Assembly: GCF_011065895.1 (NCBI RefSeq)
Contig: NZ_JAALCR010000004.1
Span: 310,001-374,000, forward strand
Length of the DNA stretch: 64,000 bases
Origin: Paludisphaera rhizosphaerae
GTDB taxonomy: Bacteria > Planctomycetota > Planctomycetia > Isosphaerales > Isosphaeraceae
Direction of reading: 5' to 3'
Numbering within the stretch: the stretch's first letter is position 1; each line of letters starts with the position of its first letter. Both the position numbers and the translations under genes were made by a program. The notes beneath the pieces were generated by a model. That model was not told the DNA's origin. It was given only the letters and a program-made list of their open reading frames with translations, and made no database searches. This document shows, in pieces, positions 1-8,754 of this stretch.

Positions 1-268
1 CGCCGAGTATAAAAAAATCGGAAGCCATGCCAGGCTCCTCGCCGGCTATCAAAGGCATGGTTTTGGATTCGAGATGTATCAACACCTCGACTACGAGTAT
101 TACGGCTCATCCGTCTCCAGCCCCGCCTGGGTTTTCTCCCAGATCGCCACGGTGGGAGGGCTGCGGACCGTGCATTTCGCCGAGATGGCCTGGGACAGCA
201 ACCAGGACTGCTACGCCTTCGTCCGCGACGATTCACACCGCGCAGAGGTCGCTCAAATCGCTCAGTAA
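1..268 (+). CDS. C-terminal fragment of an unidentified protein, possibly a methyltransferase
   Basis: The frame is open from the window edge (first full codon at base 2) to a TAA at 266-268, so only the last 88 residues of a longer protein are present. An internal ATG at 74 exists, but the reading frame upstream of it looks equally protein-like, so it is probably not the start. The tail contains the motif WDSNQDCYAFVRD. A similar ending is common in class I SAM-dependent methyltransferases, which is only a weak hint. No catalytic motif is visible in the part present, so no function is assigned. Confidence 0.5.
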   Translation, partial: AEYKKIGSHARLLAGYQRHGFGFEMYQHLDYEYYGSSVSSPAWVFSQIATVGGLRTVHFAEMAWDSNQDCYAFVRDDSHRAEVAQIAQ

Positions 269-388
269 AGCCAGTGCGTCGGGAATGGCGTTTGCAGCGA
301 TTGTGAAAGAAGGTCAGGACAGGATTGCACCCGGATGGCCGTCGCAGTAACCTGTCGCCGGAATCGACTGGTCCGGAGCTCACCCTTC

Positions 389-952
389 ATGCCCAGTTTT
401 CTGATGATCGCCGGCGACGCCGCCGAGGCCCTTGAGGTCTTCTACCCCAAGTACCGACTTGAGGAAGAAGGCTGGACGGTCCATCTCGCCGCCCCCGAGA
501 AGCGCACGATTCAGACGGTGGTGCACGATTTCGAGCCGGGGTTCGACACGTACACGGAAAAACGAGGCTACCGCCTCGACGCCGATCTCGCGATCGACGA
601 CGTCAAGGCGGAAGCCTACGATGGGCTGATCCTCCCCGGCGGGCGGTGTCCGGAGTATCTCCGGAACATCCCCCGGGTGTTGCAGATCGCCCGCCACTTT
701 TTGGAAGTGGGCAAGCCGCTGGCGGCCATCTGCCACGCCCCGTTGATCCTTGCGGCCGCGGGGACGCTGGAAGGCAGGATCCTTACGTGCTATCCCCAAT
801 GCGCTCCGGACGTCCGGGCGGCGCGAGGGGAATTCGTCGATCGCGAGGTGGTCGTCGACGACAACCTCGTCACGGCCCGCGCATGGAACGACGATGCGCC
901 CTGGATGCGCGAGTTCGTGAAACTGGTGAAGCTGCGAGTCAAAGGGGCCTGA
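389..952 (+). CDS. DJ-1/PfpI family protein (class I glutamine amidotransferase-like)
   Basis: This is a 187-residue single-domain protein of the DJ-1/PfpI superfamily, whose members act as glyoxalases, deglycases, chaperones or proteases. It carries the nucleophile-elbow motif AICHAP, with the reactive cysteine at residue 115. It also has the conserved acidic residue near position 17 and the GLILPGG strand-turn at about 79-85. The length fits the stand-alone family. The frame is open upstream to a start at 335, but those 18 residues are arginine-rich and unlike the family, so the ATG at 389 is preferred, with only a weak ribosome-binding site. The family is clear; the substrate is not. No partner gene is evident next to it. 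Confidence 0.88.
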   Translation: MPSFLMIAGDAAEALEVFYPKYRLEEEGWTVHLAAPEKRTIQTVVHDFEPGFDTYTEKRGYRLDADLAIDDVKAEAYDGLILPGGRCPEYLRNIPRVLQIARHFLEVGKPLAAICHAPLILAAAGTLEGRILTCYPQCAPDVRAARGEFVDREVVVDDNLVTARAWNDDAPWMREFVKLVKLRVKGA

Positions 953-981
953 TCAGCGAACGGCTGAGCCGGTTCGGTCGG

Positions 982-1188
982 TCAGGGGGTGGTCGTCCGG
1001 GAGCCCTGGTCTTCCGACCGGGCTTGACTCTGCTGGATCGCCTCGTAGACCTCGCGACGGTGGACCGCGACGTCCTTGGGAGCGTCGATTCCCAGCCTTA
1101 CCTTGTCGCCGCGGATCTCGATCACCGTCACGGTGATCCGATCGTTGATGATGATGGTCTCGTTCTTCTTACGGGAGAGAACCAGCAT
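982..1188 (-). CDS. csrA: carbon storage regulator CsrA
   Basis: CsrA is a small dimeric RNA-binding protein that binds GGA motifs in mRNA leaders and alters translation or stability. The 68-residue product begins [14 protein letters not shown], the hallmark first strand, and contains [23 protein letters not shown] with only minor changes from consensus. The family-conserved RREV segment used in RNA contact is intact. The C-terminal extension of about 15 polar residues is typical of planctomycete and proteobacterial forms. The frame extends upstream to 1230, but the ATG at 1188 has an AGAGGAG site about 5 bases upstream and matches the family start exactly. The gene sits downstream of a leader with several GGA motifs and a possible short ORF, which suggests autoregulation. 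Confidence 0.96.
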   Translation of the reverse strand: MLVLSRKKNETIIINDRITVTVIEIRGDKVRLGIDAPKDVAVHRREVYEAIQQSQARSEDQGSRTTTP

Positions 1189-1207
1189 CGCCGCTCCTCT
1201 CTGGTGC

Positions 1208-1285
1208 CTATCGCGCGGTGCGCGAACCATCCGATGTCAGGACCAGAACGCCGAGAGAAGACCTCCTCGCGCTAAGACGAAGCAT
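1208..1285 (-). CDS. possible 25-residue leader ORF upstream of csrA
   Basis: An ATG at 1285 follows a perfect AAGGAGG Shine-Dalgarno sequence (1290-1296, minus strand) at 4-base spacing. The frame runs 25 codons to a TAG at 1208-1210, ending 19 bases before the csrA ATG. The peptide is short and arginine/serine-rich, with no recognisable motif. The SD is much stronger than chance for this position, so the ORF may be translated and tune csrA expression. It could equally be a GGA-bearing CsrA site that happens to look like an SD. This is inference from sequence alone. Confidence 0.35.
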   Translation of the reverse strand: MLRLSARRSSLGVLVLTSDGSRTAR

Positions 1286-1302
1286 GGTCCCTCCTTGCAA
1301 CA

Positions 1303-1330
1303 ACTGTACATGCGGAAGATGGGTGGTCAA
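1303..1330 (-). promoter_or_regulatory. candidate sigma-70-type promoter for the csrA leader
   Basis: On the minus strand TTGACC (1325-1330) is separated by 16 bases from TACAGT (1303-1308). The first is a 5/6 and the second a 4/6 match to the consensus hexamers. A start site about 7 bases downstream would fall at the AAGGAGG of the leader ORF, which is uncomfortably close, so another promoter further upstream is possible. Confidence 0.35.
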
Positions 1331-1433
1331 GGGTACGAGGGAATTTTCATCACGAAAGGAAAAGCCGTGCAATCCCGCGAAGGCGGCGATTCTTAGCTTA
1401 TTCGTTCGCCCAAGCCCTTCCCCGATCTAGCCT

Positions 1434-2159
1434 TTATGCGTCTGCGCCGGACGTGTATCGGCGGTAGAGGCGCCCCAGGCCGAGGTCGTTGATCTCGGCT
1501 TCCACGTCGGCGTTGTCGGTGGGATGGATGGTCTCTTTGAGTTCGAGGACCAGCAGCTCGATGAATTTGGCGCGGGCGCGCTGGAGGTTCTTGCGAAAGG
1601 CTTCCGGCGTGACCGGAGCGCCCACGATCTCGGCGAGCCGCTCGGCGATGTCGTCGATCGAGGCCTTCGGGTTGTCGCGGCGAAGCTGCAAAACGGTGGC
1701 GTAACGGTTCTTGGGAGTGGTGGCCTGGTAGGTTTCCAGCCGCGACCAGACCCGGTTCAGCACGGCCTCTCGCCAGACGCGGTCGAAGTCCTCGTCAGGT
1801 TGAGAGGCGTCCAGAAGGTCGCCGGGCGGAAGGGACTGGAGCCTGCGAGTGCGGAAGTGGTCGATGATGAGGCGGTGCAGAACGGTCCGCAGATAGTCGC
1901 GGAATCGTCCCTTGGACTTGTCGGCTCCGGCGAGCTTGCCGGTGAGGAGCTTGGTCCAGAATTCCTGGAGGACCTCGTCGGCCAGGTGGCGGTCGCGGAC
2001 CTTCAGGTGGATGTACCGTGTGAGGGCGTCGTGATATCGGCCCACGAGTTCGCCCATGGCCTGCTGGCTCTTGGGGCCCGCGCCATGGGCGCTGCTGATG
2101 GTCGTCCAGTTGGTCTGGATCTCGGTCAGCCGTTCTTCGGGAGTAGGCATCGAGGGCAT
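1434..2159 (-). CDS. ECF-type RNA polymerase sigma factor
   Basis: The protein directs RNA polymerase to a specific promoter set. Region 2 is visible in the N-terminal half as RYHDALTRYIHLKVRD and ADEVLQEFW, followed by GRFRDYLRTVLHRLIIDHFR, the usual planctomycete region 2.4 pattern. Region 4 is the C-terminal part with SIDDIAERL and the helix AFRKNLQRARAKF. No transmembrane segment or anti-sigma gene lies beside it. The frame is open to 2246, but the extra 29 residues are proline/arginine-rich and not family-like. ATGs at 2159 and 2150 lie just before the conserved region, and 2159 is chosen without a convincing SD. The downstream neighbour csrA is on the same strand but more than 200 bases away, so it is probably a separate unit. 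Confidence 0.85.
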   Translation of the reverse strand: MPSMPTPEERLTEIQTNWTTISSAHGAGPKSQQAMGELVGRYHDALTRYIHLKVRDRHLADEVLQEFWTKLLTGKLAGADKSKGRFRDYLRTVLHRLIIDHFRTRRLQSLPPGDLLDASQPDEDFDRVWREAVLNRVWSRLETYQATTPKNRYATVLQLRRDNPKASIDDIAERLAEIVGAPVTPEAFRKNLQRARAKFIELLVLELKETIHPTDNADVEAEINDLGLGRLYRRYTSGADA

Positions 2160-2318
2160 CCCAGGGGCCAGGGCCGGGGCGCGACGCACCAGGCCGGCCG
2201 GCGTTTCGCACTCGGAGACTGGGCGCCGCGACGTCCCAGGGTCCATCCAAATTGTACGACGTGGAGCCGAGAAGTCGTACCGTCTGGATGAGCCTTCGAG
2301 AAAACGACGCGCACGAAA

Positions 2319-2392
2319 TACGCCCGGCAGGACTCGAACCTGCGACCGACGGTTTAGAAAACCGTTGCTCTATCCACCTGAGCTACGGGCGC
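2319..2392 (-). tRNA. tRNA-Arg (anticodon UCU)
   Basis: The minus strand folds as a complete cloverleaf. The 7-bp acceptor stem ends in a G-U pair at 1-72, the D arm is GCTCAGGTGGATAGAGC, and the T arm is GCAGGTTCGAGTCCTGC. The anticodon stem ACGGT/ACCGT closes the loop TTTCTAA, giving UCU, which reads AGA. The discriminator base is A. The 3' CCA is not encoded (AAA lies on the plus strand at that point), so it must be added post-transcriptionally. Confidence 0.96.
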
Positions 2393-2462
2393 GTGAATGA
2401 TGTGACGGGCGAGCCCTCGACGGCTGAAACGGTCGGCCCGCCGTCAACGGCGGCGAGTGGGA

Positions 2463-2536
2463 TGCGCCCGGCAGGATTCGAACCTGCGGCCTGCGGTTTA
2501 GGAAACCGCCGCTCTATCCACCTGAGCTACGAGCGC
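2463..2536 (-). tRNA. tRNA-Arg (anticodon CCU)
   Basis: A second cloverleaf lies 70 bases from the first on the same strand. The anticodon stem GCGGT/ACCGC closes the loop TTCCTAA, giving CCU, which reads AGG. The acceptor stem pairs over 7 bp with one U-G pair, the discriminator is A and CCA is not encoded. The D arm is identical to that of the neighbouring tRNA-Arg and the T arm nearly so, consistent with an old tandem duplication. The pair is probably co-transcribed, with this copy first. Confidence 0.96.
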
Positions 2537-2725
2537 CTTGCTGGGGACCGATTCTCGTCTCCGTCCCCCCTGCTGTCAACCGGCCGGCGGAAGCCCCCTG
2601 TCCCATCCCGCCCTTCCCCGCATACTATTTTAGAAGAGGGAAGCCGAGCTCTTCCGGTTCGTCCGCCGTCGAGCCCTTCGCCCGATTCGCTGCACGCATT
2701 CAAACTCCCTGATTCTGGAGAACGA

Positions 2726-5700
2726 ATGGGAGATGCTCCGAGTTCGGACGTATTAGGTTCGGAGGAGGATCGGCGCGAGGCCGACCGGAGATCGCCCACA
2801 CTGCGAGGAGCCATGGCCGACGTCGAGCCGTCCAGACTCGGGCCCTTCCGTTTCCAGATCGGGAGTTACGGAGTTCTGCACCCGCTAGGATCGGGAGGCA
2901 TGAGCTCCGTCTTCTACGCGGTCCACGTCGAGACTGGACACGAAGTCGCGCTGAAGGTTCTCCCGACGGCGATGGCCCGGAACCCGACGATCCTCAAGCG
3001 GTTCGTCGCCGAAGCCCGCAGCGTCGAATCGTTGCAGCACCCGAACATCGTCCAGATCTTCGACCGGGGGAGCGACGACGGGCGGTACTACCTGGTACTG
3101 GAATACGTCCAGGGGGGCGATCTTCACGAATACGTTCAGCACCAGGGCCCCCTGCCCGCCGTGGAGGCCGCCGGTCTGATCGCCCAGGTGGCGCGAGGAC
3201 TGGAATACGCCGCCTCGCGGGGAGTGATTCACCGCGACGTCAAGCCGTCGAACATCCTCCGCACGCCGCAGGGCGAGGTGAAGATCGCCGACCTTGGACT
3301 GGCCGTCCGCCCCGAGGAAGACGACGAACGCGTCACCCGCGAGGGGACCACCGTCGGCACGGTCGACTACATGTCCCCCGAACAGGCGCGGGACAGCCGG
3401 GCCACCAGCCTCCAGAGCGACATCTACTCGCTTGGCTGCACCCTGCACTACCTGCTGACGGGTCTGCCCCCTTACCCGGGCGGCGACATCACCGAGAAGC
3501 TGACGAAGCACGCGCGGAATCCCCCGCCCGACGTCCTGGCCGTCCGGCCGGACCTCCCCCCCGCGTTGGGGACGCTCCTCGTCCGGATGATGGCGAAACA
3601 TCCCGCGGATCGCTTCGCCAGTTACAGCGAGTTGCTGAGCGCCCTGAGTTCCTGGCTGGGAAACGAGTCGAGCGTCTCCCTGGTGCCGATCGACGATGCG
3701 CCTCCCGCTCCTCGCCCTGCTCCGCGAATCGCCTCCCCACAGCCGCCGGTGCCGGATTCGCAATCGCTGCCGGAGATTTCGCTGTCGTCGCTGGCGCCGG
3801 GGTTCCTGCACGAAGCCGAGCCATCGGTCGACTCGATCCCCAAACGCCCGACTCCGACACTGGCCCCAACGCCCCGGACGCCGCCGAGGCGGACGGCCGA
3901 GATCGGCTCCACGGTTTCCGACGACGTCTGGATCCTGCGATGCGTGCTGATCGGCGCGGCGGTCGTCGCCTCGGTGATCGGCCTCGATCTGATTTTTCGC
4001 CCGTTGCCCGACGTGATTCCCCCTCACTCCACGGAACCCTCGCGCAATAAGGCGGTCGTGGAACGTGGAGGGACGCCTCCCCAGCCGGTCGTCGAGTCAA
4101 GCCCGCCGATCGCCCAGCGCCCGCAGCCCGCGACCGCCCCGCCCCCCGTCGCTAAACCGGCGTGGGAGGAACCCGTCGACCCGCCGGCTGAGAGCATCGC
4201 CCCGAAGGTTTACTCCGCCGGCGTTCGCTCGGCTTACCTGCCGGCATGGGCTCAGGAGCCTGTCCCGTCCGAGATACCAGGCCCGCGGACGATCATCCGC
4301 CGCGTCTCCGGGACGGAGGAGCCCGGGGCGATCGCCTCGCTCCGGCAAGGACTCGACGTCACCAAGGGGGTCGTTGAACTGGCGGACGTCGGGCCGTTCA
4401 TGCTCGACGACCTCCGGATCCCCGGGGAGACGCGGCTGGTCCGTTCGCGTCCCGGCTATCGCGCGGCGGTCCGAATTGGGTCGCCTCGGATCGACCTGGT
4501 CCGAAACCAACCTGGCGTCTTCGCTCTCGATGGTCGGACCCTGATCCTGGACTCGCTTGACCTGATGGTCAACGTCCGCGACCTGTCGACGCACCAGAAG
4601 GCCCTCTTCCACGGATCGGGCTTCAATCTGACGCTACGGAACTGCACGGTCACGATCTTCAATCCCTCGCGCACGCCGTTCGCGTTCGTCAGGGCCGACG
4701 ACGCGGCGGGGCGGTCTTCGCGGGTGCGGATCGAGGACAGCGTCATTCAGGGCGACGTCTCTCCCCTGTTCGACCTCGGCCGGGGGGCCGTCGAGGTCGC
4801 CGTGGTGCGATCGTTCCTGGCGTCTGACGGGTCGATCGTGCGGACGCCCGATGCGTCTCCGCAGGCGAAGCACCGTTTCTACACGCTGGGGTCGGCGCTG
4901 GGGGGCCGGGGACCGCTCATCGATCTGGCCGGCGGACCGAAGAGCGATCCGGACGCGCAGCGGTTGATCGTCCGGGCCTATGATACGCTTTTCGCCCGCA
5001 TCGCAGGGTCGGGCGTCGCGAGCTTGACCGTCGCCGATTCCGCCTCGGCTTCCCTCGACCGTCAGCTCGACTGGCTCGGCGCGAAGAACATGTACGCGGG
5101 ATGGGTCGGGTACTTCTCGACAGGACCGGAGCGCAAGATCCAGGTCGGAACGCTGGCCGCGTTTGGTTCCACGTGGAGCGCGGAGGAGGATTCGCAATCT
5201 CTGATCGTGGAATGGCCGGCCTCCGAATCGATCGCCGAGCTTGCGCCCACGATCGTCGCACCGTATTCCCCCGGATGGGACGAGCTGATCAAGCGCCTCC
5301 CCGTTCCCCGGCCGAAGAGTCGCGAGCGCGTCCTCTACGGGTTCGCCCCTCCACCCGAGGCGACGATCGCGCCGCTTGCCGAGCCCGCGCCGCGGGGAAC
5401 CGTCGAGCTGACCTTCGACGCCGAGGCGGCTGGAACCGGTGGCGGGGATCTGGGTGCCTTCCTGCGCGCCCGCGTCGGCAAACCGGAGGGACGACTGCGG
5501 GTGCGCGTGACCGGCTCCGGCCCTCACCCGTTCACGCCCGTCCGGTTGGCGGCGGGCTCGACGGTGGAGATCGTCGTCGAGCCCGCGCCTCCTGATCACC
5601 CTCCGCTCGTCTTCGTCCCGGACGCCTCGGCGACGCCCGACGCGCTCATCTCGATGGAAGGCGGCACGCTATCGATCCTCGGCGGTCGCTTCCGCATCGA

Positions 5701-6577
5701 CCGACCGACGTCGCTCGAATCGCTGATCCGGGTGGACGACGGATCGCTGGCCCTCCGTCGTTGCGAGATCACGGCGCCCCAGGCGCTCGATCAGCCGCCG
5801 CCGCGACTCGTCGATTTCCGGGCGAGGACGACCCGCCCTCGCCCGCCGGCTCCTCACTCCCCCATCGTCGGGGCTGGCGACCGTCCGGCCTGCGTGATTT
5901 CCGAGTGCGTCCTGATCACGACCGGAGACGCCGTCCGAGCCGCGGTCGGCCGGGGGATCGTGGCGGTCTCAAGGAGCGCGATCGGAGCGCGAGGGGACGT
6001 CTTCACGCTCGAACCGGCCCCGGTGGCTCGCGCTCGTTTCGACGCCGATTTGACCATCTACCATTCCACGATCGCGACCGCTCGGACGGCCGTTCGAGTC
6101 GTCGATTGGCCCGGCGAGGCTCCGGGGCCCGACCGGCCCTGGCTCGTCACCAGCACGCATACGGCCTACGTCGACCTCTCGCCCGAGCGTTCGTCCCGAG
6201 AAAGCGTCCTCTGCCGAGCCGACGCCGAGGCGTTCGCCCAGGGTCAATTCTTCTGGCGCCAGCGCTACGACGCGATCGAACTCGCCGCATTCGCGGCGGC
6301 CGGCGAGGCCCCACCGCCGAACCGCATCCGGGACGTCGCCGCCCAGTGGGCCGATCTCTGGGGCGATTGCAACGTCGACGACGTCGCCGGCCCCCACCCC
6401 GGCAGCGCTTCGACGAGCGTCAGGCTTCAGAGTCGTCCTCGCCCCGGACGCCTGGAACCCTCCGATCTCACACTCGATCCGGAGCAGCACCTCGGCCGGG
6501 GAAATGAGTCCGTCGGGGCCGACCCGTCCGTCTTCGTTCTCGACCGCCGCTCAGGCCAACCCCATCGTCGTCGCTGA
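2726..6577 (+). CDS. membrane serine/threonine protein kinase with a large beta-helix-like ectodomain
   Basis: This is a eukaryotic-type (Hanks) kinase of about 1283 residues. The kinase domain (about 44-312) has the glycine loop GSGGMSSVF (55-63), catalytic Lys77 and HRDVKPSN (169-176). It has DLG rather than DFG at 189-191, and SPEQ in the activation segment. A proline-rich linker (about 318-395) leads to one membrane span (402-424). The remaining 850 residues are predicted outside the cytoplasm. They contain two stretches rich in short hydrophobic strands of the kind seen in right-handed beta-helix domains (roughly 520-830 and 900-1170). The ATG at 2726 has GGAG at 5-base spacing; an ATG at 2813 preceded by GAGGAG is the alternative. 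The frame upstream overlaps the tRNA genes and is not coding. The ligand is unknown. Confidence 0.88.
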   Translation: MGDAPSSDVLGSEEDRREADRRSPTLRGAMADVEPSRLGPFRFQIGSYGVLHPLGSGGMSSVFYAVHVETGHEVALKVLPTAMARNPTILKRFVAEARSVESLQHPNIVQIFDRGSDDGRYYLVLEYVQGGDLHEYVQHQGPLPAVEAAGLIAQVARGLEYAASRGVIHRDVKPSNILRTPQGEVKIADLGLAVRPEEDDERVTREGTTVGTVDYMSPEQARDSRATSLQSDIYSLGCTLHYLLTGLPPYPGGDITEKLTKHARNPPPDVLAVRPDLPPALGTLLVRMMAKHPADRFASYSELLSALSSWLGNESSVSLVPIDDAPPAPRPAPRIASPQPPVPDSQSLPEISLSSLAPGFLHEAEPSVDSIPKRPTPTLAPTPRTPPRRTAEIGSTVSDDVWILRCVLIGAAVVASVIGLDLIFRPLPDVIPPHSTEPSRNKAVVERGGTPPQPVVESSPPIAQRPQPATAPPPVAKPAWEEPVDPPAESIAPKVYSAGVRSAYLPAWAQEPVPSEIPGPRTIIRRVSGTEEPGAIASLRQGLDVTKGVVELADVGPFMLDDLRIPGETRLVRSRPGYRAAVRIGSPRIDLVRNQPGVFALDGRTLILDSLDLMVNVRDLSTHQKALFHGSGFNLTLRNCTVTIFNPSRTPFAFVRADDAAGRSSRVRIEDSVIQGDVSPLFDLGRGAVEVAVVRSFLASDGSIVRTPDASPQAKHRFYTLGSALGGRGPLIDLAGGPKSDPDAQRLIVRAYDTLFARIAGSGVASLTVADSASASLDRQLDWLGAKNMYAGWVGYFSTGPERKIQVGTLAAFGSTWSAEEDSQSLIVEWPASESIAELAPTIVAPYSPGWDELIKRLPVPRPKSRERVLYGFAPPPEATIAPLAEPAPRGTVELTFDAEAAGTGGGDLGAFLRARVGKPEGRLRVRVTGSGPHPFTPVRLAAGSTVEIVVEPAPPDHPPLVFVPDASATPDALISMEGGTLSILGGRFRIDRPTSLESLIRVDDGSLALRRCEITAPQALDQPPPRLVDFRARTTRPRPPAPHSPIVGAGDRPACVISECVLITTGDAVRAAVGRGIVAVSRSAIGARGDVFTLEPAPVARARFDADLTIYHSTIATARTAVRVVDWPGEAPGPDRPWLVTSTHTAYVDLSPERSSRESVLCRADAEAFAQGQFFWRQRYDAIELAAFAAAGEAPPPNRIRDVAAQWADLWGDCNVDDVAGPHPGSASTSVRLQSRPRPGRLEPSDLTLDPEQHLGRGNESVGADPSVFVLDRRSGQPHRRR

Positions 6578-6678
6578 ATCCCGCGTCGAAACGCTGTTCC
6601 CTTCCAGGACTCCCCCCGCGATAATTAGGACTAGAAGCCCGTCTTGATGCTGCGCGGTCGACATGGAGTCCCGACGCC

Positions 6679-7599
6679 ATGACCACGAGGATTCTGCTGG
6701 CCGGCGTATTAACTTGCGTGGCAGCCGCTTCCATTCTTCCCCCCGCGACGTTCGGTCAGGCGACGGCCGGCGGCTCAGGAGCCGGGGCGTCGAGCGGCAA
6801 AGGGAGCGAAGGTTCGACGGGCGGCGATCCCACCCAGATTCCAGCCGCCGTCTCATCCGGCTGGAGTTGGTATCGTCCTTATGTGATTACCGAGGCCACC
6901 CCCAACGGCCTCGTCTCCACGCTGCATGGCCCGAACGGCCAGTTGATCGTCCCTCGCCCGTACGGCGAACTGCCGATGTCGTACGGCCCCAGGATCGCGG
7001 CACCGCCTCCAGGCTTCATCCGTCCTGTCTCCACGCCGAAACGGGTGATTCGAGTTTCCAAGGCCGACGCTGAGCGAGCCGAGACCCTCGTCACGTTCGG
7101 TGAGCGTCTCTTCCGCACCGGCAACTTCAAACGGGCCGAGGAGCGGTTGGAGCAGGCGCTCCACCTGAATCCCTACGTCGCCGCGCCCCGGATTCGGCTG
7201 ATGCAGATCGCGGTCGTCCGCGAACAATATCCGCTGGCCGCCTCATTGCTCCGAGAGGCCGAGACTGCGGAGCCCGGATGGATCACGACCGCGAGCGACG
7301 TGCAGGCGCTCTACACCGAGCCGGCCGAGTTCGCTCGGCATCTGGCCAAACTGGAGGCCCACCTGCACCAGCACCCGGAAGACCGCGACGCCTGGCTCGT
7401 CCTGGGCGCCCAGTTGTTTCTCTCACGGCGCGAGAGCAAGGCGGCCGACGTCTTCCTCCGGCTCGACGAACCACGACGCAAACCGGATATCGCCCTCGCG
7501 GCTTTCCTCGACGCCGCCCGGCTCCGCAAGGAGCGAAAGATCCCGCCGCCGCCCTCGCCCGCACCGGGGGTCGATCCTTTCCAGCCTCCGGCCCCCTGA
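6679..7599 (+). CDS. secreted TPR-containing protein
   Basis: The 306-residue protein starts with a clear signal peptide (hydrophobic LLAGVLTCVAAASIL, likely cleavage near residue 26). A glycine/serine-rich stretch follows, then a proline-rich segment to about residue 115. Residues 130-275 hold about three tetratricopeptide-like repeats, the clearest being FRTGNFKRAEERLEQALHLN. Such repeats mediate protein-protein contact, so a periplasmic scaffold role is inferred. The C-terminus is proline-rich. The stop lies 7 bases before the start of the nitrilase-family gene, so the two are probably one operon and may be translationally linked. No enzyme motif is present. Confidence 0.8.
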   Translation: MTTRILLAGVLTCVAAASILPPATFGQATAGGSGAGASSGKGSEGSTGGDPTQIPAAVSSGWSWYRPYVITEATPNGLVSTLHGPNGQLIVPRPYGELPMSYGPRIAAPPPGFIRPVSTPKRVIRVSKADAERAETLVTFGERLFRTGNFKRAEERLEQALHLNPYVAAPRIRLMQIAVVREQYPLAASLLREAETAEPGWITTASDVQALYTEPAEFARHLAKLEAHLHQHPEDRDAWLVLGAQLFLSRRESKAADVFLRLDEPRRKPDIALAAFLDAARLRKERKIPPPPSPAPGVDPFQPPAP

Positions 7600-7606
7600 C
7601 CATCCC

Positions 7607-8539
7607 GTGACCCAGCGCTACTACGCAGCCGCCTGTCAGACCGACCTTCCCTGCCCGCGCTCGCGATCCGAGATCCCCGGTCGAGTCGACCGGCTGCTCG
7701 CGATGATCGATCACGCGGTCGTCGGCTACGCTCCGTTCTTCGACGTCCGCCTGGTAGTCTTCCCCGAGTTCGCCCACGCCGCACCGATCTACGAGACGGC
7801 CGACGAGCTTCGCGACAAGCTCGCCCTGCCGATCCCCAACGAACACACCGACCGCTACATCGCCAAGGCCCGCGAGCGGAACGTCTTCATCCAGACGGGG
7901 ACGTTCCTGGAAGTCGACCCACGCTGGCCGGGCTCCGTCTTCAACACGACGTGCCTGATCGGCCCCGATGGGTTGTTGAGCCGTTACCGGAAGGTGAACC
8001 CCTGGCTGCCGTGGGAAATCCACGCCAGTCCCCACGACCTGCCCGGCTACGACGAGCCGCTCTTCCCTGTCGTCGAAACCGAGATCGGCCGACTGGGCGC
8101 TGCGATCTGCTACGACTGGCTTTTTCCCGAGGCCATCCGGGCGCTCGCCCTGGCCGGCGCGGAGGTGCTCATCCGCGTCTCCGCCTACATGGACCCCTGG
8201 GGCGCGACACCTCCCATGGACTGGTGGACGCTGTTCAACCGGGCCCGCGCCGTGGAGAACCTGGCCTACGTCGTGGCGGCCAATCAGGGGGCGTCGCTGG
8301 CGAACTACCCGCCGTTCTCCTGGCCGGGCGGGAGCATGATCGTCGACTTCGACGGCCGGATCCTGGCTCAGGCCGACCCGGGACCGGGCGAAAAGATCGT
8401 CGTCGGTCCCGTCGACATCGCCGCTCTCCGCGCCGAGCGCGAACGCCGGCGCGGCCATCACATGCTTTCGCAGCTTCGGACCGAGGCCTATACTGGCCTC
8501 TATTCGCGGCCCATCCACCGTCCTCCGGGCCGAGATTGA
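7607..8539 (+). CDS. nitrilase superfamily carbon-nitrogen hydrolase
   Basis: The 310-residue enzyme has the full Glu-Lys-Cys triad of the superfamily: E54 in VFPEF, K129 in SRYRKVNPW and C168 in AAICYDWLFPE. Family members hydrolyse nitriles, aliphatic amides or N-carbamoyl compounds; the substrate here cannot be read from sequence. Length and motif spacing are those of a single-domain cytoplasmic member, and no signal peptide is seen. The start is a GTG at 7607, forced by the preceding gene's stop 7 bases upstream and by the family's N-terminal strand (YYAAACQTDL). It sits between a secreted TPR protein and a small lipoprotein gene on the same strand. Confidence 0.9.
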   Translation: MTQRYYAAACQTDLPCPRSRSEIPGRVDRLLAMIDHAVVGYAPFFDVRLVVFPEFAHAAPIYETADELRDKLALPIPNEHTDRYIAKARERNVFIQTGTFLEVDPRWPGSVFNTTCLIGPDGLLSRYRKVNPWLPWEIHASPHDLPGYDEPLFPVVETEIGRLGAAICYDWLFPEAIRALALAGAEVLIRVSAYMDPWGATPPMDWWTLFNRARAVENLAYVVAANQGASLANYPPFSWPGGSMIVDFDGRILAQADPGPGEKIVVGPVDIAALRAERERRRGHHMLSQLRTEAYTGLYSRPIHRPPGRD

Positions 8540-8556
8540 GCCTCGAGGATCGTCGA

Positions 8557-8718
8557 ATGCGTCGCTGGTTGTTGGTCGTTTCGGTGTGCCTGTCCCTGGC
8601 GTCCCTCGGTTGCGGCGGAAGCGGCGAGGAGCCGACGGAAATCCCCAAATCGCCGCCCAAGGGGAAGTCGCTGCCCCGGTTCGTTGCGAGAGTTGCCTCG
8701 CCTGCCATTCGTACATAA
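8557..8718 (+). CDS. small lipoprotein
   Basis: A 53-residue product begins MRRWLLVVSVCLSLASLGC, a type II signal peptide with the lipidated cysteine at residue 19. A short glycine/proline/lysine-rich tail follows. GAGGA lies 7 bases before the ATG, and the gene starts 17 bases after the nitrilase-family stop, so it is likely the third gene of that operon. The mature part is too short to carry a fold and no family is recognised. Small lipoproteins of this type are common beside planctomycete secreted proteins. Confidence 0.65.
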   Translation: MRRWLLVVSVCLSLASLGCGGSGEEPTEIPKSPPKGKSLPRFVARVASPAIRT

Positions 8719-8754
8719 CCCTGTGGCTAGGTTGTCTATAAAGCGATCACCGAC

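Noticed and set aside
6384-6577. Possible frameshift near the 3' end of the kinase
   Set aside because: An alternative frame reads ALRRASGFRVVLAPDAWNPP, which looked protein-like, but the annotated frame continues with a coherent acidic end (DLTLDPEQHLG and VGADPSV) and a clean stop.
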